Positions 1 through 9,382 of a stretch of 64,000 nt of DNA are shown one piece after another. Under the pieces are notes generated by a model. The model made no database searches and had not been told where the DNA came from. It saw only the letters and a program-made list of their open reading frames with translations. This DNA is from Candidatus Raymondbacteria bacterium RIFOXYA2_FULL_49_16. GTDB lineage: Bacteria > Fibrobacterota > OXYB2-FULL-49-7 > XYB2-FULL-49-35. The translations under genes and the position numbers were made by a program. Each line of letters starts with the position of its first letter. Position 1 is the stretch's first letter. The stretch is taken from NCBI GenBank assembly GCA_001789205.1, contig MFYT01000073.1, positions 1 to 64,000 on the forward strand, written 5' to 3'.

Positions 1-1483
1 ACGCAAAAGTGTCTGAAGCGCCAAGGGTATCCGAGGCTTTAATAGCAACAAGATGCCGACCAGTATCCGATATCTGCGGGGTCCATCTGAGAACGCCGGA
101 GTCTAAAGAAAGGTTCATCGAACCGGGCTTATCAATAGCTTCAAGAATTACCCTGTCGCCATTAGGGTCTATGATTGATATGTTTAGGATAAAAACGCTA
201 TCTGTAAAAATGTTTGTATCCAAGTCTGAAAATACAATTGTGAATGAAGGTGCATAATTTTTATATGAATGAAGGAGAAACGAAAGGGTATCGTAGCGGT
301 TCTTTTGGTCCGTAACGCGGATGGAAATATTGTTGCCGCCAGTATCTGAGGCCATCCATTGAAGAAAGCCTGAGATAGAATCGATGGCCATAGAGGAAGG
401 CCCGGAAAGTAAGAAAAATCTTACCGTATCTGAGTCCGGATCTGTAGCTTGGATATGGATAGTGAAAAAAGAATTAAATAAGATAGCGGTATCGGCCTGA
501 ACAATGGTAGTGATTAACGGTGGATGGTTTGACGGTGTTCCTATGACATTTATTATGAAACGCGTCGTGTCGTGCATCCCGTTCTCATCTACAATTAATG
601 AACGAACAGGATAAACACCCGTATCGAACGGAACCCAAGAAATCCATCCTGAATCAGGATCAAGAGTCATTAGGTCGGGATTATCGATAAGCAGATAATG
701 TATTTTGAGTCCATGCACGTCATATGCTTTGATTCGAAGTGAGCATAAATTATCAACCTGCACAGTCGTGTCAGAAGGAGATGTTATTATATATGGAGGA
801 TAGTCGATTGAATCGGTTCCGTGATAACGACTGGTATCGGATATTCTGATCTCATCCATTTTACCGGAAAACCAATAGGCAGGATATCCGTAGGCCGATC
901 CAGCTCCAATTTGAATATCTGTTTGCAATAAATGTAAAATCTGACCGCTATCAGATTGTTCGGCTATTAATAGACCGTCAACAAACAGCTGCTTTTTCTT
1001 TCCGTCAAATTGCGCAGTAATGGTATGCCATGCGTGAGGCGATACAATCGGTGTCTCGGGTGTCCACCATTCGTGTATGCCGCTTAAATAGAAAGCCGGT
1101 TTTCCATTATGCAGAGATAGCGCATAAACACTGCGATGATCGATAATGTGAGCCCATTCACCAGCAATAGTATCAATATATATTAGAGCATCTATTGTCA
1201 CCTGACTGTCAGGATAGGCCAATGAGGGAGAATAAGGAGCAGTAAGCAGGCTATTGGTGCCATTAAAAGATACTGCGTGACCGTGTGGGGACGTAATCCA
1301 TGACGCATTGGCTATTCCGGCGTCATTTCTATAAGCTGATGAGTCAAAGGCTGTGTTTCCGTTTGTTTCATTGAAACACCAAAGGGCAATAGTGTGTTCA
1401 TCAATGGAAAAAACAGCGTCTTGTGGATATAAAGGAATAGAACACGACAAGAATATGCATAGGAAAGAAACAGAGTATCGCAT
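1..1483 (-). CDS. LamG and cadherin-like surface protein, 3' part outside window
   Basis: The minus-strand frame is open from the ATG at 1483 to the window edge (494 codons), so the C-terminus is missing. The N-terminus (MRYSVSFLCIFLSCSIPL) is a signal sequence. A LamG/concanavalin-like domain follows at about residues 25-225, beginning TIALWCFNETNGNTAFD and ending in the family's usual GKMDEIRIS-type strand. The rest is a series of roughly 90-residue cadherin/Ig-like modules with TDPDSDTV and SDTLGASDT signatures. LamG domains bind sugars or other surface ligands and the Ig-like modules act as spacers, so this is inferred to be an exported adhesin-like protein. It starts 48 bp after trpF ends and closely resembles the proteins at 5071-9144 and 10839-13295. 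No Shine-Dalgarno sequence is evident. Confidence 0.8.
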   Translation of the reverse strand, partial: MRYSVSFLCIFLSCSIPLYPQDAVFSIDEHTIALWCFNETNGNTAFDSSAYRNDAGIANASWITSPHGHAVSFNGTNSLLTAPYSPSLAYPDSQVTIDALIYIDTIAGEWAHIIDHRSVYALSLHNGKPAFYLSGIHEWWTPETPIVSPHAWHTITAQFDGKKKQLFVDGLLIAEQSDSGQILHLLQTDIQIGAGSAYGYPAYWFSGKMDEIRISDTSRYHGTDSIDYPPYIITSPSDTTVQVDNLCSLRIKAYDVHGLKIHYLLIDNPDLMTLDPDSGWISWVPFDTGVYPVRSLIVDENGMHDTTRFIINVIGTPSNHPPLITTIVQADTAILFNSFFTIHIQATDPDSDTVRFFLLSGPSSMAIDSISGFLQWMASDTGGNNISIRVTDQKNRYDTLSFLLHSYKNYAPSFTIVFSDLDTNIFTDSVFILNISIIDPNGDRVILEAIDKPGSMNLSLDSGVLRWTPQISDTGRHLVAIKASDTLGASDTFA

Positions 1484-1531
1484 GTATTTACTTGTGTTGG
1501 ATTGTTCCAGATATTGAAATTATTATGAGTG

Positions 1532-2155
1532 TTATTTAAATCTTTTCACTTTTTCGATCAATTCTTTCATCTTCACACGGTTCTTTTCTCCGGGCATGAT
1601 TTCGATCCCGCTGTTCACGTCGATCCCATAGGGTTCGGCTTCCTTGAGGGCGTTTTCCACGTTGAAGGGCGTGATGCCGCCGGCAAGAATGATGCGGCCG
1701 TATTCCTTGGCGTTTTGCACCAGATTCCAGTCGAACACTTGTCCTGTGCCGCCCACCAGCTCAGGCGAATGTTTATCGAGTAGAAAGGCGGCCACATTCG
1801 CATGGTCATATTTTCGGAGCACCCGGAAATCAAAGGATTCGTCTATACCAAAGGCCTTGATGACCCGCACGGGCATGGCAGCGCAGTACTCGGGTGTTTC
1901 GTGACCGTGCAGCTGCACGCAAGAAAGTTTGACGAAAGAGCATATTTCCATGAGTGTTTCGGGCTTCTCGTTCACAAAGACGCCCACCGCGGTCATGAAC
2001 GGCGGGATTTCCGCGACGATTTTCTTCGCTTTTTCAGGATCGATATACCGCGGACTTTTGGGATAGAAGATGAGGCCAATGGCGTGATACCCAAGATGCG
2101 ACGCATAGCGCGCATCCTCAACTTTAGTCATCCCGCAAGCTTTGACATAGACCAT
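1532..2155 (-). CDS. trpF: Phosphoribosylanthranilate isomerase
   Basis: Cytoplasmic TIM-barrel enzyme of tryptophan synthesis that converts N-(5'-phosphoribosyl)anthranilate to CdRP. The ATG at 2155 gives the family-typical start MVYVKACGMTKVEDA; a TTG at 2176 in the same frame would only add a hydrophobic tail. Catalytic Cys7 (KACG) and Asp127 (FLLDKH) are present, with phosphate-binding GGTG at 135-138, LAGGI, and the VNSGIE strand near the end. Length (207 aa) is normal for TrpF. It begins about 24 bp after the preceding gene's stop with no obvious ribosome site, so it is probably read through from the envelope genes upstream. No other trp gene is present in the window, so this is an isolated pathway gene in a surface-protein cluster. 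Confidence 0.93.
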   Translation of the reverse strand: MVYVKACGMTKVEDARYASHLGYHAIGLIFYPKSPRYIDPEKAKKIVAEIPPFMTAVGVFVNEKPETLMEICSFVKLSCVQLHGHETPEYCAAMPVRVIKAFGIDESFDFRVLRKYDHANVAAFLLDKHSPELVGGTGQVFDWNLVQNAKEYGRIILAGGITPFNVENALKEAEPYGIDVNSGIEIMPGEKNRVKMKELIEKVKRFK

Positions 2156-2178
2156 AATTATGAATAATATAATCAATT

Positions 2179-3183
2179 TTATTTGAGCGAATTCAGCTTT
2201 TCCTCAAGCGCCAGTATCTTACGGTCCTGGGTAATGGCATGCAGGGTCAATTCTTCAATTTTTTCAAGGAGCAGCATGTTCATGGCGGCAAGATCAAGGC
2301 CAGATGCGTTCAGCTCCTGCGCTGAAGGTACTTTGGGGAGGTGGCCATGGTCATTGATATACCGAGCAATGGAGTCGAGAGACAGCAGCTGGTACTCTTT
2401 GTCGAATACATAATCGGGTACGGTAAGAGTTGCTGTGCCGACCATGAAATTTTCCGCTTTGATAACGCCTTTTGCCTCGAGGACCGTGCCGTGGCGCCGC
2501 ATGGTAAGTATGCCAATACTCTCGTTTGCGCCGGTTGAGTCCCACATATTGAGAGACAAGGCATTATTGCTGTATGCGAGCTTTGCTCTGTTGGGGCCAG
2601 TGCTTCCGGTTTGCTGGAAATACAGGGCAGGGTTAGTGGCTGATCTGATCGCGAGCGCGGCAGAGCCAGTGTCAACGCTGACAAGAATATTACCGGAAAC
2701 TTCCAGTCTTTCGCGTGCTGAATCTGTTCCCACGGCCACATTGCCGTTGGGAAACAGGCAGTTTGTCCCATTCTTTTCCCACACTTGCGACCCGGCCACT
2801 CGCGCTGAATCGGCGAAACCGGCGCGAATGGAATACAGAACGCTGGTAAGGTGCATACGCGGGCCCATGACAACATTGTTTTTTTTCACCTCAAGAAAAA
2901 GCGAATCATTGTTCCAGACAAGGGAAGGATTGACTGTGCTTTTTGCGCCAAGATTCAAGGAGAAAACACCATTGTTTGCCTGAATGAAATGGGTCTCGTT
3001 CCAGAGTGCTCCGCCTCCTGAGGTCCTGGTATAGAGGCCGAAGTACACACTGTCATTGATTACAGCGCCCCTGCCAGCAGAATCGAGCAGAACACCCTGA
3101 TAGGTGAAGACAACAGGGGATGCGGCGTATACGGCGATAGAGAGCAATGCGCTAAGAGCGCACAAGATTCTTTTAGATTGCAT
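2179..3183 (-). CDS. Secreted tail-fibre-like protein with C-terminal coiled coil
   Basis: The start at 3183 is chosen because GGAGGAAAAG lies directly before this ATG; an upstream in-frame codon at 3210 lacks a site. MQSKRILCALSALLSIAVYA is a signal peptide. The body has beta-rich segments (VTYQGVLLDSAG, VAVGTDSARERLEVSGNI) of the type found in phage tail fibres and in many Bacteroidetes/Fibrobacteres exported proteins. The last 80 residues carry the familiar block PDYVFDKEYQLLSLD, HLPKVPSAQEL, and a coiled coil IEELTLHAITQDRKILALEE. This block usually precedes a trimeric or intramolecular-chaperone end; no S74 peptidase domain follows. Its specific role is unknown, and envelope-exposed localisation is inferred. 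Confidence 0.75.
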   Translation of the reverse strand: MQSKRILCALSALLSIAVYAASPVVFTYQGVLLDSAGRGAVINDSVYFGLYTRTSGGGALWNETHFIQANNGVFSLNLGAKSTVNPSLVWNNDSLFLEVKKNNVVMGPRMHLTSVLYSIRAGFADSARVAGSQVWEKNGTNCLFPNGNVAVGTDSARERLEVSGNILVSVDTGSAALAIRSATNPALYFQQTGSTGPNRAKLAYSNNALSLNMWDSTGANESIGILTMRRHGTVLEAKGVIKAENFMVGTATLTVPDYVFDKEYQLLSLDSIARYINDHGHLPKVPSAQELNASGLDLAAMNMLLLEKIEELTLHAITQDRKILALEEKLNSLK

Positions 3184-3258
3184 CTTTTCCTCCAGGGAAA
3201 GGTAAAACACAAAAGCTTAATAAATTAAGATATTCAAGGGGTTGAAGTAAACAGTAAA

Positions 3259-5067
3259 CTATTGTTCAGGATGGGAGGTTGGCGGGAATTGGTTTTCACG
3301 GTTGGCCTTCTTTTTACGGATAAATGCATCGAGGAAGCGGCCTTTTTTGTTGTCAGGATATTGTTTGAACATCCAGGACAGTGTTTCCAGGGCCTCGTCC
3401 CACTTATTCAGATAGTATTCGGTCTCCGCATAGTTGATATGGAATTCCGGGGGTTGGTCCATTCGGATTTTAAACGTGGCTTCGAGCTCTTTGAGCGTTT
3501 GAGCGTATTTTCTCTGCTGCTTCAGGGAAAGGGCAAGATGATAATGCGCATCGAGAAAAAAGGGACTCACGGCCAATGCTTTTTTATAGGCAGTTTCAGC
3601 TTCAGCAAATCGTCCCGTTGTATAGAGCATGAACCCCTGCTCGTATATGACATGGGGATTCTTGGGCGCGCGCGATGCAAGCGCATTCATCGCGGCAATG
3701 GCCTCTTCATGGCGGCCTATCGCAAAAAGATCGAAGTTTTTTTTCTGCGAGGTCTTTATTTGGAACTCAATTATGGCATTATGGATGAGAAACAGGGAGA
3801 ACCCAAGAAGCAGTAAAGCCACATACTTTGTTTTTCCAGAGAGATTATATGCACTGGGTGCTTGATTCATATGAGGCAGTGCGAGGAAGAACCATGGTAT
3901 AATTCCGATAAACAGATACCGAACTGAGACAGTGACCATTAAAAAGAGCAACAGACTGGAAAGGGAGGCGAATATTGGGTAAAAAAGAGGCCCATCCCGT
4001 GTTTTAAAAAGTTGGACATACGCTAGACATACAAGTAAAAGATACGCGAGTAAGAGGACAGGGCCGCCATCGACCAATATTTCCAGATATTCATTGTGCG
4101 CATGTTTAATATAAATACCCCGTTCAATATCCCATTTGGCATTTTCACTTTTATATGCAGGATAGAGGTGAAAGAACGCCCCCACTCCATGGCTGAAAAG
4201 GGGTTTTTCCCGGATCATTCGTATTGCGGACCTGTTGATGTCGAACCTGAGTGGAGAAGAATTACTCGGATTTATGACACTGGAAACCAACGATTCTCTG
4301 AAAAGAGCAGGCATGAAAAGAACAGAGGGAAGAACAACAAGTGTAACAATAATGGCCAATGCCAGGTTTTTCCCAGGTCTTTTAAGCGAAACAAGCCCGC
4401 ACAACAAGCCGCTGATGCACAGTGCAGCAACGGCGCCCCGCGAAAAGGTTAGAACAGTACCCCACAAGATTATTGTTGCCACAATGATCAGGAAGGCCCG
4501 TGCGATCCGATTTATAACACCATGGGCAAACCAGAGAGCAAAGGGCAGTGCGGCCATAAGAAAGGTAGAGGTGAAATTCTTATGGCCAAGCGCTGAGGCC
4601 CCTGAGCCATCTGTGAAATTTGTCAGCGTGTTGATCGAGAATAGTGCGTAATATTCGGTAATGTTATAGACCGCTAGAAAAAAAGCTGATGCGCAAAATG
4701 CGGCCAACACTGGATATATGGCGCTGGTACCTAAACCAGAGAGAAGCAAGAGAATGAATAAAGCGCATGCAGAGAGCTGTGCCACTGTTGTTTCCGGATC
4801 AGAATATGGATGAAAAGCGTATGAGACCAGGATCAGTCCGCCATATACCAGTCCAATTATCACGGATTTCAACCCAGTAACATGTATCCTTTTATTAATG
4901 AACCAATCCACGGCAAGTCCGGCCGCAATGCCAGCGATCAATATTTTGACAAAAAAGACTTTGATATCGATAATGGAGAAAGACCCTGACCAGAAGATCA
5001 GGGGCGGTAGAAAAAAGAGGACCGAAAGTAAAGCAACCGCGGCCTTTTGAAGGGACGTTGTCCGCAT
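3259..5067 (-). CDS. O-antigen ligase-like membrane protein with C-terminal TPRs
   Basis: A 602-residue inner-membrane protein. The first ~430 residues hold about 11-12 hydrophobic segments with the Wzy_C/WaaL-type periplasmic region (SHGVGAFFHLYP, AHNEYLEILVDGG). Residues ~435-590 are tetratricopeptide repeats (HVIYEQGFMLYTTGRFAEAE, DAHYHLALSLKQQRKYAQ). The ligase family joins undecaprenyl-linked polysaccharide to an acceptor such as lipid A core or protein; the TPR tail suggests a protein partner, and some members are protein O-oligosaccharyltransferases. It starts 3 bp after the stop of the large surface protein at 5071-9144, so the two are co-transcribed. That pairing hints, by inference, that it may glycosylate or anchor the neighbouring surface proteins. 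Confidence 0.8.
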   Translation of the reverse strand: MRTTSLQKAAVALLSVLFFLPPLIFWSGSFSIIDIKVFFVKILIAGIAAGLAVDWFINKRIHVTGLKSVIIGLVYGGLILVSYAFHPYSDPETTVAQLSACALFILLLLSGLGTSAIYPVLAAFCASAFFLAVYNITEYYALFSINTLTNFTDGSGASALGHKNFTSTFLMAALPFALWFAHGVINRIARAFLIIVATIILWGTVLTFSRGAVAALCISGLLCGLVSLKRPGKNLALAIIVTLVVLPSVLFMPALFRESLVSSVINPSNSSPLRFDINRSAIRMIREKPLFSHGVGAFFHLYPAYKSENAKWDIERGIYIKHAHNEYLEILVDGGPVLLLAYLLLVCLAYVQLFKTRDGPLFYPIFASLSSLLLFLMVTVSVRYLFIGIIPWFFLALPHMNQAPSAYNLSGKTKYVALLLLGFSLFLIHNAIIEFQIKTSQKKNFDLFAIGRHEEAIAAMNALASRAPKNPHVIYEQGFMLYTTGRFAEAETAYKKALAVSPFFLDAHYHLALSLKQQRKYAQTLKELEATFKIRMDQPPEFHINYAETEYYLNKWDEALETLSWMFKQYPDNKKGRFLDAFIRKKKANRENQFPPTSHPEQ

Positions 5068-5070
5068 CCG

Positions 5071-8000
5071 TTATTTGATGAGCGCCATTTTTATGGACTT
5101 GTTGTATGGTCCGCAGGCCATTTTCAGGATATAGACGCCATTCTGGCAGATTTTTTCCTGATCGTCCCTGCTGTCCCAGACCACAGCATGATACCCCGGA
5201 AGCGCTTCGCCATCAATAAGCGTACGAACAATACATCCCTTAATGTCGAAAATTTGCATGCGCATCCATTGTTTCTTGTTTTCCAGTGCAGGCACGCCAA
5301 ATCTTATGCCTGTCGAAGGATTGAACGGGTTTGGGCTGTTTTGGTATAAGACGAATGTTTTTGGAAGAACAGGGGCATTCTCAATATTCGTGTAATATAA
5401 AAACATACATGAATGCTGATTGGCGCTAAAACCCGTGGAATACCCCATGGTGTCGTATGCAACAACGCGCATGAAAATGACCGTCATTTCAGGAAATGTT
5501 CCTGCAACAACAAGATCATGAACCTTGTACGACCTGCTGGTCAGCGAATCAGCATATGCAAGCAGTGAGGAGAACGCAGAGGTGGTGGAAAATTCAACGC
5601 GATATCTGACTGATGCACTATCAAGATCAGGATCTGCGGAAAGACCCCAGGCAATTGTTGAGTCTCCGGTAATGGCTGTGTTTTTCATCGGGGCGATGAT
5701 GGCAGGCGGTATGCCCGTGTTTGTCACGTTAATATTCCAGGAATGTATGGTTTGACCATTGCCATCAAAGGCCACGACCCGGACGCTGCAAGGTCCGAAT
5801 GCGCTGAAATTGGGGCGCAGTGTATAGGTGGACTCGTTCGACATATAGGTGTCGTTATAGAACCAGAAATATCCCACTGTTTCAGCATTGTCAGGATCAA
5901 TTGCCCTGGCTCTGAACACCAATGAATCGCCTTCGGCAAGGGAAGTGTCGGTCGTAGGGACGCATGATGTGAATACGGGCGGATCGGGTGTGTTGACTAC
6001 GCGAAGGGTGTAGGTCTGGTTGGTGATGCCTCCTTTGCCATCAGAGGCGCGTATGATCACGGTATGGGAACCCACTCCTGCGTCCATGGGGATCCACAGT
6101 ATGGTATCGCCGGAAAGGGTCATGCCTACTGGCGCTGTTTGGAGTGACAACGAAACCGTATCGAGATCAGGGTCAGTGGCTGAAGCATGGTATAAATACA
6201 GAGAATCTTCGAGGGTTACCGTATCCGGCTGTGATACGAAGATAGGGGCATGGTTTGCCTGTGGATTATAGGCCGTAACTTTTACTTCATCTACGTATCC
6301 ATTAAGATACCAGGAGCTTACACTTCGGGTATCATCCCCAATACGTATCAGGTATGTGCCTGGAAACTTGGTTATGGACACAACTGTATCTTGTTTAATT
6401 ACTTGATGGTTCAATAGCAATTTTCGGATGCCATTATAATATTCCACTCCCACTTCGTTCCATTTTCCAAAAAACGAATCCGGGATAGCTGCTGAAAGGA
6501 TTTTTCCCGTGCCAGCAGCGTAAAGACCGGCAGTCTCAAACCCGAGCGCTTTGGAGGATCCTCCAACCGAGAGGGAGATCACCAAACTATCGGGATTTTG
6601 CACTTGACCGAGATAAAAGATGCAGTTTGCTATGCTGGCGTTATATGTGGGTATGTTGACCATGGCCTCTATTTTGAAATATTCGGCGGTTTCCAGCTCA
6701 ACAAGCCGTGGAATGGAGACGTATTCGTTATTTGCGTTTCCAAAAAGAGCGTTCCCATATTTTCCCGCTGACCAATCCATGCTATTTTGTATGGTACCTG
6801 TGTATCCTTTTCCGCTAGCATCTAATACTGTGGCCCCTGACCCTTCGTTGAATCGCCATAGCGCTATCGTGTTTGTATCAAGGGAAAAATATGCAGTGTC
6901 TTGAATGGTGTTATATCGTGCGCAGTTAGAGACACGGATTTCATCAATCTTTCCATTAAACCAGTACGCTGGAGTGCTTCCGCTGACGCCTGCGCCGATT
7001 AAAAGATTTCGGTTGTTTGTTTCGTTAATTGTTCCCAAGATCCAGCGTTCTGAAACCAAGACGCTATCGATATAGATACGTTGGTTTGACCCATTATACT
7101 GTATAGCCATTTGCACCCATTGCCCTGTGGGCGCAGGAGAGACAGAGGGTGTCCACCAACCCCCAATGTCCTGAAGAAAAGACGCTGGTTTACCGTAGCT
7201 TAATGATGCGGCGTAGGCACTTGTCTTGTCAAGAATATGACACCATTGATTTGTGGCTGCATCGATCCATACAATAGCTTCAATAGTGAGTTGCGTTGCC
7301 GGGGAGGCCAGTGATGTCGAGTGAAGGGCTGTTGCGTAGGCGTTTGTCCCATTGAAATCGAGCGCATAGCCGTACAGAGACGAAACGGGAAGGGCGTTGT
7401 ATATCCGTGCGTGGTTGTTGTTTCCGGAGATATCGAAGGCTGTATCGCCGCCGTTCTCGTTGAACTGCCACAGTGCAATCGTATTAGCGTCGATGCTGAA
7501 ATAACCATCGCCGCTGATCTCGCGTACATGCAGCGTGTATGTTTGCGTATCTGACGCACCGGCCAAATCGTGGACGCGGATGGACACGGTTGTATCGCCT
7601 ACTTGTGATACTTGGGGTGTCCAGGAAATCACATTTCCTGTTATTGTCATGCCGGAAGGTTGCGTTAAAAGGCTAAAAGTCTGTAAATCACCTGCATCCG
7701 GGTCAGTCACTATAATGGTGTATGTGTATGCGCGCTCTGCATAGGCATTGACAGGAGAGGTAGAAGAGATAACTGGAGTGTCGTTTATATCGGTTACGTG
7801 AATGGCAAAATCCAGAGTATCGTACATGCCGTGGTTATCGGATGCAATAGCCCTGACTGTATTCCTTCCCACATAACTGCTGTTGGGCGTCCATAAGATA
7901 AGACCGGAAGAAGTATTTATAGACATGGAATAGGGCTTGATTGGTAGAGAATAGGTTATAATATCGCTGTTGGGATCGGTCGCGTCAATGTCCAGTGTAT

Positions 8001-9144
8001 AGGGGATATTCTCAGGTATAACGGTGTCGGTTAGTGTCAGAATGTTCGTTATTTCGGGGGGCTCGTCCGTGTAGTACGAGAAACCATTGATCAGGGTGTC
8101 CACCAGTGTGTCCTTTTTCGCCACAATATCCACAATGGCATTGCCAGGAGAGGAGGGTACGATGACCATCAGTTGCGTGCTGCTGTTGTAAGTGACACTC
8201 GACGACTGCGTTGAACCGAAAAAAACCTGCATGCCAGAGGAGAAACTGGAACCGTAGATGATGGCGCTGTAGCTCCCGCCTTTGTCACCGCTATCAGGAA
8301 CAATTGAAGTGATAACAGGAGGCTCGATCGTGACTTCAACGACCAGGTGCGCGGTATTGCAGTCGGTTGACCAATGTGAGTTTTGGATGGTGAGTCCGGA
8401 TTGGTCGTAACAAACCCTGTTTTCCGCGGCTAATGCGGTAAACTTTCCGGTGCTCCCTGCTCCAATGGGCGAGAGAAGAACGATAGCATAGTAGGTATTG
8501 CCTGATTTATGGCTCAGTATCCAGTTAACCTGATCGGTAACGTCGATTTCGATAAATTGGCTGTCAAGAAGAGGGGGTGTGTCATTGGAAATTCGCCCTT
8601 GTTTTGTGGTATAATTTATTGTCTCTTCCGCGCCGGAAAGGGACATGGTGTAGTTAAGTGTAGACATGGGGTCAAGATCGGCCCAAACTGCATCGTCAGG
8701 AAGGCTTGCAGGGCCACCCCACATTGAAATACCAAAGGAGATGTTGGCAACACCTGCCCTAATGGCGATGGATCCACCATTGCAGAGAGGGCCATTTGCG
8801 GCCGCCCAGTCATCATATTCAGCCCTGATTTTTGCACTTGTCACGTTGCTTTCGGACATCGTATGTAGATCAGCAGAGAAAAAGGCACAGTTCCATCCTT
8901 GGTCGTCATTGGCTGAGGAACCGCACGAGAATCCAGTTCCCGCATACCCCAGACCTGAAGAATTGTTGCAGGTTACAATTTTTCCTTCGTGAAGAACCGT
9001 ACCCGAAGGCAGACTGGGGCCATGTCCACTGCCGTCGGTATAAGTGATGTCATAAGCATTTGTGGCTGCCGTGTACCAGAATACATGGGTTGTAGAAAAA
9101 GCGGAGATGTACGTAAGAAATAGAAGCGCGACGAGTTTATTCAC
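5071..9144 (-). CDS. Giant multidomain surface protein (TIG, cadherin-like, 2 LamG, FlgD-like sorting domain)
   Basis: 1357 residues. Signal peptide 1-~18 (MNKLVALLFLTYISAFS); an unassigned beta-rich N-terminal domain (20-275) resembling DNRLRE-type carbohydrate-binding folds; an IPT/TIG domain (~277-360, VITSIVPDSGDKGG and NGFSYY); two cadherin-like modules (~365-545, NDTPVISS, TVSIRVHDLAGASDTQT); LamG 1 (~550-755); LamG 2 (~760-970); further Ig/fn3-like modules (~975-1265); and a C-terminal domain with QNSPNPFNPSTGI, a VVWDSRDD turn and a final MALIK. The last domain is the FlgD-like/Por-type sorting signal of FCB bacteria, so export by a type IX-like route is likely. A GAGGGTCAC ribosome site precedes ATG 9144. 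The GTCTAAT-type promoter motif at 9321-9349 is the likely start of this unit. Confidence 0.85.
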   Translation of the reverse strand: MNKLVALLFLTYISAFSTTHVFWYTAATNAYDITYTDGSGHGPSLPSGTVLHEGKIVTCNNSSGLGYAGTGFSCGSSANDDQGWNCAFFSADLHTMSESNVTSAKIRAEYDDWAAANGPLCNGGSIAIRAGVANISFGISMWGGPASLPDDAVWADLDPMSTLNYTMSLSGAEETINYTTKQGRISNDTPPLLDSQFIEIDVTDQVNWILSHKSGNTYYAIVLLSPIGAGSTGKFTALAAENRVCYDQSGLTIQNSHWSTDCNTAHLVVEVTIEPPVITSIVPDSGDKGGSYSAIIYGSSFSSGMQVFFGSTQSSSVTYNSSTQLMVIVPSSPGNAIVDIVAKKDTLVDTLINGFSYYTDEPPEITNILTLTDTVIPENIPYTLDIDATDPNSDIITYSLPIKPYSMSINTSSGLILWTPNSSYVGRNTVRAIASDNHGMYDTLDFAIHVTDINDTPVISSTSPVNAYAERAYTYTIIVTDPDAGDLQTFSLLTQPSGMTITGNVISWTPQVSQVGDTTVSIRVHDLAGASDTQTYTLHVREISGDGYFSIDANTIALWQFNENGGDTAFDISGNNNHARIYNALPVSSLYGYALDFNGTNAYATALHSTSLASPATQLTIEAIVWIDAATNQWCHILDKTSAYAASLSYGKPASFLQDIGGWWTPSVSPAPTGQWVQMAIQYNGSNQRIYIDSVLVSERWILGTINETNNRNLLIGAGVSGSTPAYWFNGKIDEIRVSNCARYNTIQDTAYFSLDTNTIALWRFNEGSGATVLDASGKGYTGTIQNSMDWSAGKYGNALFGNANNEYVSIPRLVELETAEYFKIEAMVNIPTYNASIANCIFYLGQVQNPDSLVISLSVGGSSKALGFETAGLYAAGTGKILSAAIPDSFFGKWNEVGVEYYNGIRKLLLNHQVIKQDTVVSITKFPGTYLIRIGDDTRSVSSWYLNGYVDEVKVTAYNPQANHAPIFVSQPDTVTLEDSLYLYHASATDPDLDTVSLSLQTAPVGMTLSGDTILWIPMDAGVGSHTVIIRASDGKGGITNQTYTLRVVNTPDPPVFTSCVPTTDTSLAEGDSLVFRARAIDPDNAETVGYFWFYNDTYMSNESTYTLRPNFSAFGPCSVRVVAFDGNGQTIHSWNINVTNTGIPPAIIAPMKNTAITGDSTIAWGLSADPDLDSASVRYRVEFSTTSAFSSLLAYADSLTSRSYKVHDLVVAGTFPEMTVIFMRVVAYDTMGYSTGFSANQHSCMFLYYTNIENAPVLPKTFVLYQNSPNPFNPSTGIRFGVPALENKKQWMRMQIFDIKGCIVRTLIDGEALPGYHAVVWDSRDDQEKICQNGVYILKMACGPYNKSIKMALIK

Positions 9145-9241
9145 GTGACCCTCCGGAAAATTATCGCAAAAAGTTATGGTGGTATTTAATCTATATTAAT
9201 TCTTGCCACGAGTCAATAAATATGTTGCATGAGGTTAAAAA

Positions 9242-9283
9242 ACAAGACCTTGTCCCCGCAGGGGTCTGTCCGCAGGGACAAGG
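9242..9283 (-). terminator. Hairpin with U-tract, terminator or attenuator
   Basis: A 9-bp perfect stem CCTTGTCCC/GGGACAAGG (arms 9248-9256 and 9275-9283) with an 18-nt loop that can itself pair. On the minus strand it runs into TCTTGTTTTTT. It lies 100 bp after the stop of the gene at 9383. It also lies downstream of the putative sigma-type promoter at 9321-9349, so it may act as an attenuator in the leader of the 9144 gene. Confidence 0.65.
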
Positions 9284-9290
9284 CGCGTCC

Positions 9291-9316
9291 ATGGAAATGG
9301 CACGATGCCTTTCCAT
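9291..9316 (-). other. Second leader hairpin
   Basis: ATGGAAA-GGCA-TCG-TGCC-A-TTTCCAT forms an 11-bp stem with one bulged A and a 3-nt loop. It sits directly upstream (minus-strand sense) of the terminator-like hairpin at 9242-9283. The two together occupy most of the 176-nt stretch between the putative promoter and ATG 9144. Confidence 0.55.
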
Positions 9317-9320
9317 TAAT

Positions 9321-9349
9321 ATTAGACCCGAGAAATTCCAGATTTATCC
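9321..9349 (-). promoter_or_regulatory. Putative ECF-sigma promoter, copy 1
   Basis: Minus strand reads GGATA, 17 bp, GTCTAAT. The same pair occurs at 13340-13369 (18 bp spacing, also GGATA) and 17026-17054 (17 bp, GGATG). GTCTAA resembles the -10 element of group-4 sigma promoters. It precedes the giant surface protein by 176 nt. That it is a promoter is inferred from recurrence and position. Confidence 0.45.
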
Positions 9350-9382
9350 ATGAATTGTAAGAACATACTATAACTTATTGTA

